From: Chloroflexota bacterium
GTDB taxonomy: Bacteria; Chloroflexota; Anaerolineae; Caldilineales; Caldilineaceae
Direction: 5' to 3'
DNA length: 18,852 bases
Assembly (NCBI GenBank): GCA_003577005.1
Contig: QEUW01000114.1
Coordinates: 1 to 18,852 of the forward strand
Under the pieces are notes generated by a model. It searched no databases. It was not told the DNA's origin and saw nothing but the letters and a program-made list of their open reading frames with translations. Each line of letters starts with the position of its first letter. Position 1 is the first letter of the stretch. Shown in pieces: positions 1 through 7,174 of the stretch. The translations under genes were made by a program, and so were the position numbers.

Positions 1-13
1 GGTCATGCAATCC

Positions 14-47
14 AGGTGCGACGCACTTTGTCAAGTGCGTTGCACCT
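14..47. repeat. Palindromic repeat, GGTGC..GCACC family
   Basis: Inverted repeat with 15-bp arms (14-28 and 33-47) that differ at one position, around the 4-base loop TGTC. The arm begins AGGTGCGACGCACTT. Related hairpins occur at 15855-15885 and 15890-15922, so this is a dispersed short palindromic repeat. There is no T-run after it, so it is not an obvious terminator. It lies upstream of the DUF1638 gene. Confidence 0.8.
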
Positions 48-80
48 CCCGGCGGCTACCCAACTTGATTTGTCAATACA

Positions 81-101
81 TCTACGTTCTACGTTCTACG
101 C
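81..101. repeat. Heptanucleotide tandem repeat (TCTACGT x3)
   Basis: Three consecutive 7-base units, TCTACGT, TCTACGT and TCTACGC, lie just 5' of the DUF1638 start. A second set of 7-base tandem units with a different sequence lies at 15786-15813, with its inverse at 15971-15991. They resemble the short tandemly repeated heptamers known in filamentous cyanobacteria. Function unknown; replication slippage is the likely origin. Confidence 0.6.
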
Positions 102-110
102 TATTGAGCT

Positions 111-646
111 ATGAAGATCGGGATTGTCGCCTGTGGCGCCATTGTCCGTGAGTTGATCACGATTGCCCGGCGCCAGGGCTGGGACTTTGAGTTGACCGCC
201 GTGCCGGCGCAGTTGCACAACCGGCCCGAACGGATCGCGCCCGCAGTGGCGCAGAAGCTTGACGCCTGGGCAAAGCGCTTCGACCTGATCCTGGTGGGCT
301 ATGCCGACTGTGGCACCGGTGGCGTGCTCGACGCCCTGCTGGCGCGGTATGAGCATGTTTTTATCTGACCGACTTTCTTGCCCGCCATTTTGATGGCCTG
401 GTCTGGAAGGGGTTGGGATTAGACCGTCACCCGCAACTGCGCGACCTCTATTTTGGCAACTACACCCACCTGCTCTACCTGCGCCAGTCGCCGGATCAGG
501 ATGAAAGCGAGCGGGCGCGGGCAGCGGCAAAGAAACTTGGTCTGCATTATGTTGAAGTTGATACGGGCCTGACCGTGCTCGAACAGCGGCTGGCAGCACT
601 GGTGCAGGGATGGCAGATTAAAGGAGAAAACCATGACCAAGAGTGA
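111..646 (+). pseudogene. DUF1638 protein, frame-disrupted with internal deletion
   Basis: The N-terminal half reads from ATG 111 in one frame (MKIGIVACGAIVRELI, LHNRPERIAPAV, GYADCGTGGVLDALLARY) and stops at 366-368. The C-terminal half continues in another frame, open from 353 (FYLTDFLARHFDGLVWKGLGLDRHPQLRD, with YFGNYTHLLYL, LGLHYVEVDTG) to the stop at 644-646. These are the two conserved ends of DUF1638, a family of unknown function. From memory of the family, roughly 30 residues including the GPHCYE-like motif should lie between the halves; here they are missing and the frame is shifted at about 345-365. A deletion whose length is not a multiple of three explains both. The ATG at 413 is internal, not a real start. 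Assembly error is the alternative, but the loss of a whole segment argues for a real deletion. The 3' end overlaps the next gene by 14 bp, suggesting an old operon. Confidence 0.75.
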
Positions 647-1004
647 AGCTGTTCTCGAACAGATCCGCACGCTGGCCGCCGGACTATCGCCAGAGGAGCA
701 GCTATCGGCCATTCGCACCATTGCAGAGGTTGAGCCGGCACCAACAGACGAAGAAGATGAATTGATCAAACACCTCATGGCGGAACAGGAAGCGTGGTTT
801 GCAAGACCGTTTGCTGAGCGGCAGCAATATGCCGGTGAGTATGTTGCCATCCAAGATGGCAAGGTGGTCGATCACGACGAGGATAAGCGTGAACTCTACC
901 TACGCACGCGCAAATTGTCGGCGCGCAAACCGGTTTTGCTTGTTCATGCTGACTGGGATACGCTGCCGGAATACACATTTCGTAGCCCTCGTCTCGTCCG
1001 CTAA
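633..1004 (+). CDS. DUF5678-type small protein, partner of aspartic protease
   Basis: 123 residues, with a good ribosome site (AAAGGAG) before ATG 633. The N-terminal third is an acidic helix-forming stretch (LEQIRTLAAGLSPEEQL, PTDEEDELIKHLMAEQ). The middle, about residues 55-85, carries the pattern I associate with DUF5678 (WFARPFAERQQYAGEYVAIQDGKVVDHDEDKRELYLR, broken here only as a description of position 55-91). The C-terminus ends in a TFRSPRLVR tail. DUF5678 has no assigned biochemical role. The gene sits 15 bp upstream of the retropepsin-like gene, so the two are almost certainly co-transcribed, and the RSPRL tail is of the kind often seen in proteins paired with such proteases. A toxin-antitoxin-like or protease-substrate relation is inference only. 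Confidence 0.7.
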   Translation: MTKSEAVLEQIRTLAAGLSPEEQLSAIRTIAEVEPAPTDEEDELIKHLMAEQEAWFARPFAERQQYAGEYVAIQDGKVVDHDEDKRELYLRTRKLSARKPVLLVHADWDTLPEYTFRSPRLVR

Positions 1005-1019
1005 TCTGAGGGCGCTCGC

Positions 1020-1421
1020 ATGTCCTATCGATTTGATGCAAACTATTTTCTGCCGTTCCCAACCTTACCGGTTGTGATTCGCAATCCTCAGGGCGGTGCG
1101 ATCACGCCGGAACTCAGGGCTTACGCGGATACGGGAGCCGATGCAACGATTGTCCCGGCGAGACAACTAGCCGTCCTACGCCGGGAGACTGCGCGTCCGG
1201 CGCGTCTGCGCAGCCAGTGGGGTGAGGTGCAGATGGGACTCATTTATGTCGTCGACCTGGAAGTGGGCGGACACCTGTTGCCAGGGATTGAGATCGTCGT
1301 CGACACCCGCGGCCACGAAGTGCTGTTGGGGCGCAACGTGCTCAACCTGCTCATTTTGCTGCTGGATGGCCCCCACGGTCTGACCGATATTCTCAGCCGG
1401 CGACCGGCGCGCATCCGTTAA
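1020..1421 (+). CDS. Retropepsin-like aspartic protease (clan AA)
   Basis: 133 residues. It carries the single catalytic motif of retroviral-type pepsins, DTGA at residues 37-40 within YADTGADATIVP, and the second hydrophobic-Gly signature LLGRN at 102-106. One DTG per chain at this length means it would act as a homodimer, as in HIV protease and bacterial clan AA members. There is no signal peptide or membrane segment, so it should be cytoplasmic. Start ATG 1020 follows a weak purine-rich site (GAGGG). It directly follows the DUF5678 gene and is 13 bp from the next gene's start. The substrate is unknown; the neighbour protein is an obvious candidate. The fold assignment is fairly secure, activity is not shown. 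Confidence 0.8.
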   Translation: MSYRFDANYFLPFPTLPVVIRNPQGGAITPELRAYADTGADATIVPARQLAVLRRETARPARLRSQWGEVQMGLIYVVDLEVGGHLLPGIEIVVDTRGHEVLLGRNVLNLLILLLDGPHGLTDILSRRPARIR

Positions 1422-1434
1422 CCAGGAATTGCCG

Positions 1435-2361
1435 GTGCGCAAGCGAGTCATCTTCCTCTTTCTTGATGGCGTTGGGCTGGGCAGTGATGACCCAGCGGCG
1501 AACCCGTTGGTGGCTGCAAATTGCCCTACGCTGCACGATCTGCTGCAAGGCAGGAAACTGGTTGCGACAACTGGTCGCCTCTCTACACCCTACGCCGAAC
1601 TGATTCCAACCGATGCCCGGTTGGGCGTCTCCGGCCGACCGCAGAGCGCAAGCGGGCAGGCCGCCTTGCTCACCGGAATCAACGCGCCACAACGGCTGGG
1701 TGAACATTATGGCCCCCGGCCCGATGCGCGGGTGCGCACTATTCTGGATGAGGGGGGAATTTTCCGCCGGCTGCGCAAGGCGGGGCGGCGGACCTGCTTT
1801 GTCAACGCCTATCCCCAACGCTATTTTGACGCTGTGCAGCGGGGCAAACGCCTGTTGAGCGCCGTACCCTATGCGGCTACGGCGGGTGGTCTGACACTGT
1901 TCACGGTAGAAGATCTACGGGCGGGGCGGGCATTGGCGGCAGACTTTACCAATGAGGGCTGGCGCAGCGAACTAGGGTACTTGGATGTGCCGGTCTACAC
2001 ACCGGCTGAAGGCGGGCGACAGCTATGGACGATTGCGGAGGAATACGACTTTCTCTTTTTCGAACACTGGTACACGGATGTACTGGGGCACGCCCGCGAC
2101 CTGGCCGGCGCAGTCGCCAATTTTGAGCGGTTCGATGCCTTTCTTGGCGGCTTGTTGGAGGTCGTCGACCTGGACAAGACGCTCATCATCATCACCAGCG
2201 ACCACGGCAATGTCGAGGAGTGTCGCCACAGCAAGCACACCGAGAACCCGGCGCTGACGCTCCTGTTGGGGGCTGAACGGCAGCGGTTGGCTCAACAGAT
2301 CCACCAACTTACTGATTTTGTAGCGGTGATCGAACGCTTCTTGGCGATCCGCAGCAGCTAA
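1435..2361 (+). CDS. Metalloenzyme, alkaline phosphatase / iPGM superfamily
   Basis: 308 residues from GTG 1435. TTG 1429 is in frame but abuts the AGGAA at 1424-1428, so GTG, 6 bases from it, is the better start. The fold is that of cofactor-independent phosphoglycerate mutase, phosphopentomutase and alkaline phosphatase: FLDGVGLG with metal ligand D11; SASGQAALLTG with the likely nucleophile S73; a second metal site in TDVLGHARD (D216, H220); SDHGNVEE at 256-263; and HSKHTENP supplying the last histidine. It is shorter than iPGM (about 510) and phosphopentomutase (about 390), lacking most of a cap domain. It belongs to the short 'metalloenzyme domain' proteins whose substrate is unknown. 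Phosphatase or phosphomutase activity is inference. Its stop overlaps the convergent vapC-like gene by 4 bp. Confidence 0.8.
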   Translation: MRKRVIFLFLDGVGLGSDDPAANPLVAANCPTLHDLLQGRKLVATTGRLSTPYAELIPTDARLGVSGRPQSASGQAALLTGINAPQRLGEHYGPRPDARVRTILDEGGIFRRLRKAGRRTCFVNAYPQRYFDAVQRGKRLLSAVPYAATAGGLTLFTVEDLRAGRALAADFTNEGWRSELGYLDVPVYTPAEGGRQLWTIAEEYDFLFFEHWYTDVLGHARDLAGAVANFERFDAFLGGLLEVVDLDKTLIIITSDHGNVEECRHSKHTENPALTLLLGAERQRLAQQIHQLTDFVAVIERFLAIRSS

Positions 2362-2777
2362 CTCTGCTTGAACGGTAACGCTTCCAGCCGTACTTGATCT
2401 CGCAGAGCTTCAAACTCTGGATCTTTATGCACCAAGATGGCGTGATGATAGCTCGCGCTTGCGGCAATCAGAGCGTCGGCAAACGAGAGATGGAAGTTGG
2501 CTTTGAAGCTTACTGCAAGCAAGATGATCGGTTCTGAAACCTCCCAAAGAACAGTAACAGGCAACTGCATAAGCGTCGCATACCGTTGGGCCGCAATTCG
2601 TTCGCCCCGCTCTTGGAGCGGTATGTAATGAACCTCAAGGAGTGTAGTCCACACTAGAAGGGCGTGCCCGTGCTGCAAAAGCGCATGCACCCGGAGCGCG
2701 CCATCCTCCCCTTCCAGCCAGGTCAGCAATGCCGAGGTGTCCAACAAGTATTTTTCAGGAGCTCCGTTTATTTTCAC
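2358..2777 (-). CDS. vapC: PIN-domain toxin, VapC-like
   Basis: 139 residues. The acidic residues of a PIN-domain metal-dependent ribonuclease are visible: D13 in LLDTSALL, E48 in TTLLEVHY, D101 in SFADALIAA and D119 in VHKDPEFE. This set and the length are typical of VapC toxins, which cleave tRNA or rRNA when freed of antitoxin. The gene begins inside the 3' end of the AbrB-like antitoxin gene (23-bp overlap), so translation is probably coupled. The chain starts at ATG 2777; no later Met precedes the catalytic LDTS motif. The stop overlaps the convergent metalloenzyme gene by 4 bp. RNase target unknown. Confidence 0.85.
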   Translation of the reverse strand: MKINGAPEKYLLDTSALLTWLEGEDGALRVHALLQHGHALLVWTTLLEVHYIPLQERGERIAAQRYATLMQLPVTVLWEVSEPIILLAVSFKANFHLSFADALIAASASYHHAILVHKDPEFEALRDQVRLEALPFKQS

Positions 2778-2997
2778 GTGCGCGGTCTCGCCTTCGCTCG
2801 GCCAGCAATATTTCCAACAACCCCTCCCCCTTCGCCGAGCCTTCTAGTGCGGCAATCGGATCATCTGGCACAGGAATCACCCGTATCATCTTGCCATCGT
2901 CAATCCAGGCAAGCTTTGTCCCCACACCGATCCCATAGCGTTTGCGAATATGAGCGGGGATGACCGTCGGGCCCCGTTTGGTTACTGCAGTTTGCAT
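2755..2997 (-). CDS. vapB: AbrB/MazE-type antitoxin, VapB-like
   Basis: 80 residues. The N-terminal half (about residues 2-45) has the SpoVT/AbrB swapped-hairpin pattern: KRGPTVIPAHIRKRYGIGVGTKLAWIDDG, then a short strand MIRVIPVP. The charged C-terminal tail (LLAERRRDRARENKR) would wrap the toxin. Ribosome site AGGAGG at 3005-3010 is strong and sets the start at 2997. It lies first in the operon with the PIN toxin. As in other VapBC pairs, the antitoxin dimer, alone or with toxin, probably represses its own promoter just upstream. Confidence 0.85.
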   Translation of the reverse strand: MQTAVTKRGPTVIPAHIRKRYGIGVGTKLAWIDDGKMIRVIPVPDDPIAALEGSAKGEGLLEILLAERRRDRARENKRSS

Positions 2998-3039
2998 AGA
3001 CCTGCCTCCTTCCCGACGAACTTGTGTCCTGATCCAAAA

Positions 3040-3070
3040 ATATAAGAAATTTTTAGTAGATATAAGTCAA
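3040..3070 (-). promoter_or_regulatory. Candidate vapBC promoter/operator
   Basis: AT-rich stretch upstream of the antitoxin gene, unlike the GC-rich surroundings. On the minus strand TTGACT (3070-3065) can serve as a -35 box, followed by AT-rich sequence with several possible -10 boxes (for example TTATAT, 3045-3040). The 7-mer CTTATAT occurs twice on the minus strand (3066-3060 and 3046-3040), exactly 20 bp apart, about two helical turns, as expected for a dimeric repressor binding one face. The operator role is inference. Confidence 0.4.
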
Positions 3071-3193
3071 AGCTTGATTTAGACTTGCGAATATGCCAAA
3101 CCACAAATCACTGGCTCAATGTACTGGCCATAATGGGTTGATCATGCTGGAGTTGGCTAATCTGCAAGGCACACGCCATCGTTTTGCGTCGCG
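3071..3193. other. Intergenic stretch between histidine kinase end and vapBC promoter
   Basis: No gene supported. The short reading frames here lack ribosome sites and homology-like motifs. No hairpin with a T-run is seen after the kinase stop. Confidence 0.5.
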
Positions 3194-4483
3194 CTACCGC
3201 AACAGTGGATTTGTACGAGTTTTTGAGCGGGTGATCGGCAGCATAAAGACAAAAGTCGCGCCCTGTCCCATCTTGCTCTCCGCCCAGATGCGCCCGCCGT
3301 GCGCTTCGATGATCGCCTTGGCAATTGCCAGCCCCAGCCCCGCTCCACCTGTTGCCCGGCTGCGTGACTTTTCACTGCGGTAGAATTGCTCAAAGACGCG
3401 CGGCAGATCTTCGGGAGGAATGCCCTCCCCTGTGTCGCGCACACGGACTTGCACAGCGGCAGCCACCATATCCGCTTCGATCTGCACCGCACCACCTGCC
3501 AGTGTATGGCGGAGGGCATTCCCCACCAGATTGTTGAGCACGCGGCCTATCTGCCGGGCGTCCATCATCACAGGGTCGATGCCTGGCTCCACCCAGCCAC
3601 CAAGCTGAATGCCTTTCTCCTGCGCCAGGGCCGAAAACGACTCGATGGTGTCGGAGATGAGGTCGGCGAGCGAGTTGGGCTGGCGGTCGAGCTTGAGACC
3701 GCCAGCGTCCAGTTGCGCCAGTTCGAAGAGGTCGTCGATGAGCACGGCCAGCGCACCGATCTCGCGCTGTGCGGTGCGCAGATAACGTTCCGCCGTGGCT
3801 GGGTCCTCCACGACGCCATCGGCCAGCGCTTCGACCATGGCGCGCACCGAGGCCAGGGGTGTGCGCAAGTCGTGGCCAGCCCAGGCAATGAGGTCGCGGC
3901 GCATCTGTTCGGCCTCTTGTTGGCGGTGGGCGGCCTCTTCGAGTTGTGCCGCCATTTCATTAAAAGTGTGCGCCAGTTGGGCGATCTCATCGCGGCCGGT
4001 GATCTGCACGCGGGTCTGGAGACGGCCATCGGCAATCGCAATTGCCCCGTCACGCAGCGCCCGCAAGCTATCGCTCACGGCGGTAGCGAGAAAGTAACCG
4101 AGCGCCATCGCAATCCCCGCGGCAAAGACCAGCAGGATCGTCGCCAGCATCAGGTCGTGATAGTTGATAAACATGAGCCGCGCCGTCACCCAGACGTTGA
4201 CAAAGGTGAGCAGGCTCGATAGGGCATAGCCGCTGAGCAGCGTCCATTTAAGGCTGGGCGAGCGTTGTAGCCAACCCAGTTGGTAGGCGCCAAAGCTGAG
4301 CAGCAGCGAAATCACCGCGGTTGCGCTCAGAAAGAGCGTCATTCCCTGAAATTCTATCCACGGCGGCTGCATGATCCAGACAAAGATCAACAGCGTCAGC
4401 GCCACGGTGAGGGCGGTGATGCCCAGGAATCGCGCCAACAACCCCCACGGCTGGCGCACAACCCGAATTGTCGTTGAGGTCAT
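3194..4483 (-). CDS. Sensor histidine kinase, HAMP type, class I
   Basis: 429 residues from ATG 4483; an in-frame ATG at 4510 lies inside the response-regulator gene and is less likely. There are four membrane segments, at about 15-38, 47-72, 80-106 and 109-136, with only short loops, so it may sense the membrane or a small ligand rather than using a periplasmic domain. A HAMP linker follows (about 137-188), then the dimerisation domain with phospho-acceptor H204 (AGHDLRTPLA), and the ATPase domain: N-box N318/N322 (NNLVGNALRH), G1 DTGEG 350-354, F-box (FEQFYRSEKSRSR) and G2 GGAGLGLAI 379-387. All catalytic motifs are intact. The ATG overlaps the regulator's stop (ATGA), giving translational coupling. 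It is of the BaeS/EnvZ general type; the signal cannot be read from sequence. Confidence 0.93.
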   Translation of the reverse strand: MTSTTIRVVRQPWGLLARFLGITALTVALTLLIFVWIMQPPWIEFQGMTLFLSATAVISLLLSFGAYQLGWLQRSPSLKWTLLSGYALSSLLTFVNVWVTARLMFINYHDLMLATILLVFAAGIAMALGYFLATAVSDSLRALRDGAIAIADGRLQTRVQITGRDEIAQLAHTFNEMAAQLEEAAHRQQEAEQMRRDLIAWAGHDLRTPLASVRAMVEALADGVVEDPATAERYLRTAQREIGALAVLIDDLFELAQLDAGGLKLDRQPNSLADLISDTIESFSALAQEKGIQLGGWVEPGIDPVMMDARQIGRVLNNLVGNALRHTLAGGAVQIEADMVAAAVQVRVRDTGEGIPPEDLPRVFEQFYRSEKSRSRATGGAGLGLAIAKAIIEAHGGRIWAESKMGQGATFVFMLPITRSKTRTNPLLR

Positions 4484-5175
4484 GGTTCGAACTTGTATCC
4501 TACTCCCCAAACGGTGTGGATATAGCGTGGGTTGGCCGCATCGGCTTCAACCTTTTCACGCAGCCGCCGCACGTGGACGGTGACGGTGCTCGGATCTAGA
4601 TAGTCGGTTTCGCCCCAGACGTGGTCAAGAAGTTGGTCGCGGTTGAAGACCTGGCGCGGGTGGCTGGCCAGAAACCAGAGGAGGTCGAACTCTTTAGCCG
4701 TCAGTGCGATCTCGCGACCGGCGACTTCCACCAGCCGCGTAGTAGGGTCGATGCGAATACCAGAGAATTCCAGCGCTTGTTTGCCGGGGACAGGGGATGT
4801 TCCGGGCGCCTGTGTGCGCCGCAACACGGCCCGCACCCGGCTCACTAATTCCTGAGGGCTAAAGGGCTTGACCACATAATCATCGGCCCCCATCTCCAGA
4901 CCCAGGATGCGGTCGGTTTCGCTGCGCCGGGCGGTCAACATGATGATGGGCGTCTCGCTGTGGGTGCGCACCTGGCGGGTGATCTCCAGGCCATCCGCTT
5001 CGGGCAACATGAGGTCGAGCACGACCAGGTCCGGCTTTTCGGTTGCGATCAACTGGAGCGCGGTCTGGCCGTCGTGGGCGATCTTGACCTGGTAGCCAGC
5101 GCGCGCCAGATAAAGGCTGACCACCTCGCTGATGTTGCGTTCATCGTCCACTACGAGAATCAGTGGTCGGTTCAT
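4480..5175 (-). CDS. OmpR/PhoB-family response regulator
   Basis: 231 residues. The receiver domain (1-120) has the acidic pair D10/D11, phospho-acceptor D54 (LVVLDLMLPEADG), T81 and K103 (VVKPFSP). The DNA-binding winged helix (about 130-229) has the OmpR pattern ALTAKEFDLLWFLASHPRQV, then RDQLLDHVWG, STVTVHVRRLREKVE and IHTVWGVGYKFEP. It is transcribed before, and overlaps, the histidine kinase, its evident partner. The start at 5175 lacks a strong ribosome site but gives the usual N-terminus (RPLILVVDDE). Target genes are unknown. The divergent stress-type genes at 5582-7068 are possible targets by position only. Confidence 0.95.
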   Translation of the reverse strand: MNRPLILVVDDERNISEVVSLYLARAGYQVKIAHDGQTALQLIATEKPDLVVLDLMLPEADGLEITRQVRTHSETPIIMLTARRSETDRILGLEMGADDYVVKPFSPQELVSRVRAVLRRTQAPGTSPVPGKQALEFSGIRIDPTTRLVEVAGREIALTAKEFDLLWFLASHPRQVFNRDQLLDHVWGETDYLDPSTVTVHVRRLREKVEADAANPRYIHTVWGVGYKFEP

Positions 5176-5581
5176 GAGGTATCCATGTTTTCAGGGTGAT
5201 TCCAAATGCCGACGATAGCACAGCACAGTTACGCTGCACATACAGAATTCTTGCAGAAATATTACGGTATGGCAAGCTGTGAAAACATCAGAAAGCGAGC
5301 CGCTTTGAATTGTATCACGGGCCAACCTATGTCTTTCTATGTATCTGTACCCTGTATTGGCGTCTATGGCGCGATCTTCAATATCTCATTACGCTAGCTT
5401 TGACCGCACAATAGAGGCAATCCGGGGTTTGGAGCACCTGACCAGTAACGATGATCGACTGAGTATAGAAAGGTCATGCCGGTGACACTTGTTGCAGCCG
5501 CCGTGCCGTACGATGCGATTGAGATAGGAAACAAGCGTTAGGTCCGGAACTACAGAACGAGGAAATACCCAGGAGCTATTT
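5176..5581. other. 406-bp divergent intergenic region
   Basis: Lies between the response regulator (-) and the small membrane protein (+), so it should hold both promoters. On the minus strand TTGCCA and AAGAAT separated by 17 bp (within about 5240-5275) form a weak candidate promoter for the two-component operon. I see no convincing sigma-70 pair for the plus-strand gene. The sequence has lower GC than its neighbours. A 63-codon frame at 5206-5397 has no ribosome site or recognisable content and I do not call it. Confidence 0.4.
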
Positions 5582-5794
5582 ATGGCTGAGACCTATGAAA
5601 CGACAACCGAGCGGGAGCGGCAACGTACCCTCAATACGCCGAACCCGACCGAAAACGATGCGACCCCACCGCCGGTGGGTGTATATGACCGCCCCGAGAG
5701 GCCCGTGCGCTCGACCGGCAATGTGGCCGGTATCTTATTGTTGCTGCTGGTTCTAGCGATTCTGGCTTACTTTGTTTTTCAGTGGCTGACCTGA
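5582..5794 (+). CDS. Small C-terminally anchored membrane protein
   Basis: 70 residues. ATG 5582 is preceded by AGGAG with 6-base spacing. The first 45 residues are hydrophilic, rich in Thr, Glu, Pro and Arg, and likely disordered. Residues 47-68 form one hydrophobic helix (NVAGILLLLLVLAILAYF) at the very C-terminus, so the bulk should face the cytoplasm. I do not recognise a family. It lies 218 bp before the general-stress protein on the same strand; co-regulation is plausible, since proteins of this shape often accompany stress-envelope genes, but that is inference. Confidence 0.7.
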   Translation: MAETYETTTERERQRTLNTPNPTENDATPPPVGVYDRPERPVRSTGNVAGILLLLLVLAILAYFVFQWLT

Positions 5795-5846
5795 GCAAGA
5801 TGAGCTAGCCACAGTTTCAGGCACATTTGTCCCGCAACCAGGCGAA

Positions 5847-5875
5847 AGACCGCTCTGCCCAGCAGGGAGGTCTTG
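5847..5875 (+). terminator. Weak hairpin between small membrane gene and stress gene
   Basis: AAGACC and GGTCTT form perfect outer arms, and CCC/GGG can close around AGCA. There is no T-run after it, so termination is doubtful. It may only be an intercistronic structure. Confidence 0.25.
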
Positions 5876-6012
5876 GTCTCACTGGCAGGGCTGGTAGGGC
5901 TGGTTGTGACCTGGGCACTTCTTGCTACACCATGAGGCAAGGACGAACCTGCCTTTCGGCGTAATAAACACGCGAGGGTCGTTGCCCGATTTCCAAGCGA
6001 AAGGAGTACATC

Positions 6013-7068
6013 ATGAAGACAGTCGTGGCACTGTTTGATAATCTCGGCGATGCCCAGCGCGTCGTACGCGAACTAGTGGATGAAGGGATCGACCGTGATC
6101 GGATCAGCCTGATCGCTGGCGATCCGGATCGGCGCTATGCGGGAGATTTGGAGCGAGGTACCGCTGCTACCCGTGAGGCTGACGACTCAACCGAAGGCGC
6201 AGCAACCGGCGCTGTGATTGGCGGCCTCGGTGGCGCTTTGATTGGTATTGGTGCGCTGGCAATTCCAGGTATTGGGCCGGTAGTGGCTGCCGGTCCGTTG
6301 ATTGCGGGCCTGATTGGCGCCGGTGTAGGGGCAGCCGTGGGCGGGTTGGTGGGCGCCCTCATCGATGCTGGCGTGCCCGAAGATTACGCGGACTATTACG
6401 CTGAGGGCGTCCGTCGTGGCAGCACATTGGTTGCCGTCGAGGCCGAAGAGGCCGCAGCTGATCGTATCGTGCGGATTTTCAGCCGCTACAACCCGGTGAA
6501 TATCGAAGAGCGGGCAACGATGTGGCGGGAGTCAGGTTGGACTGGCCGTGATGTGGTGGGCGATAGCACCGTCTATGACCAGCCTGCCAGCACCCGCTAC
6601 GAAGAGTTCCGTAGCGACACGGCTGACACCGCTTCTCGCCAGGCTGCCAGCCAAGCTACCTACCCGAGCAGCGGCGCTGCCTACCCAACCGCTGAGACCG
6701 AACAGATGCAGACCGGCCGCGTCGCCAACGGCGGCGCCCAGGCCTGGGAAACAACCGGGTCGCGCACCGACGGGGGTGAGTGGTCCGGCGGGCAGCGGCA
6801 AGCGGACATGAGTATGTACGATGCTGATTTCCATACCCACTATCAGTCCAACTATGCGAATAGCGGCTATACCTACGAGCAATACGAACCTGCCTATCGC
6901 TACGGCTATACGCTGGCCACGGATGATCGCTACGCAGGCCGTGACTGGCGAGACGTCGAAGATGATGCCCGCCTCTACTGGACCAACTATCACGCCGACA
7001 GCCCGTGGGAAAACTTCAAAGATGCAGTGCGCCACGGCTGGGAACGGGTCAAGCAAACCGTCGGATAA
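6013..7068 (+). CDS. General stress protein, YflT-like N-domain, Gly-rich segment, Tyr-rich tail domain
   Basis: 351 residues; AAAGGAG before ATG 6013. Residues 1-45 match the YflT / general stress protein 17M pattern (TVVALFDNLGDAQRVVRELVDEG, then DRISLIAG). Residues 62-120 are a Gly/Ala-rich hydrophobic stretch with repeated GxxxG spacing (AVIGGLGGALIGIGALAIPG and after), a glycine-zipper-like membrane-active segment. The central part (170-270) is low complexity and rich in Ser, Thr, Gln and Gly. The C-terminus (about 272-351) is a distinct aromatic-rich module (FHTHYQSNYANSG, YEPAYRYGYTLATDDRYAGRDW, WENFKDAVRHGWERV) that I recall from stress proteins of other desiccation- or radiation-tolerant bacteria. 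Role: probably cell-envelope or osmotic/oxidative stress protection; no enzyme motif is seen. Single gene before a strong terminator. Confidence 0.8.
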   Translation: MKTVVALFDNLGDAQRVVRELVDEGIDRDRISLIAGDPDRRYAGDLERGTAATREADDSTEGAATGAVIGGLGGALIGIGALAIPGIGPVVAAGPLIAGLIGAGVGAAVGGLVGALIDAGVPEDYADYYAEGVRRGSTLVAVEAEEAAADRIVRIFSRYNPVNIEERATMWRESGWTGRDVVGDSTVYDQPASTRYEEFRSDTADTASRQAASQATYPSSGAAYPTAETEQMQTGRVANGGAQAWETTGSRTDGGEWSGGQRQADMSMYDADFHTHYQSNYANSGYTYEQYEPAYRYGYTLATDDRYAGRDWRDVEDDARLYWTNYHADSPWENFKDAVRHGWERVKQTVG

Positions 7069-7099
7069 GCTAAGACGTTGACGACCCGGTATGTAGAAG

Positions 7100-7143
7100 G
7101 CAGAGAGGGTGCGCATATAATCATGCGCACCCTCTCTGCTTTT
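7100..7143 (+). terminator. Intrinsic terminator after stress protein
   Basis: Perfect 17-bp stem (7100-7116 with 7123-7139; GCAGAGAGGGTGCGCAT) with loop ATAATC, followed by TTTT. It lies between two convergent genes, 32 bp after the stress-protein stop, and mainly serves the plus strand because only that side has a T-run. Confidence 0.9.
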
Positions 7144-7174
7144 CGATTACACATCATCTGCCTGGACGCTCATC

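Noticed and set aside
413..646. Separate 77-codon gene starting at 413
   Set aside because: The frame continues upstream into conserved DUF1638 sequence (FYLTDFLARHFDG), so it is the tail of the disrupted gene.
1429..1431. TTG as start of the metalloenzyme
   Set aside because: It directly abuts the AGGAA ribosome site; GTG 1435 has proper spacing.
3386..4222. Long plus-strand reading frame (278 codons) opposite the histidine kinase gene
   Set aside because: It is the antisense of intact kinase motifs, has no ribosome site and has a composition driven by GC-rich codon shadowing.
5206..5397. 63-codon plus-strand ORF in the divergent region
   Set aside because: No ribosome site, no recognisable features and lower-GC sequence typical of a promoter region.
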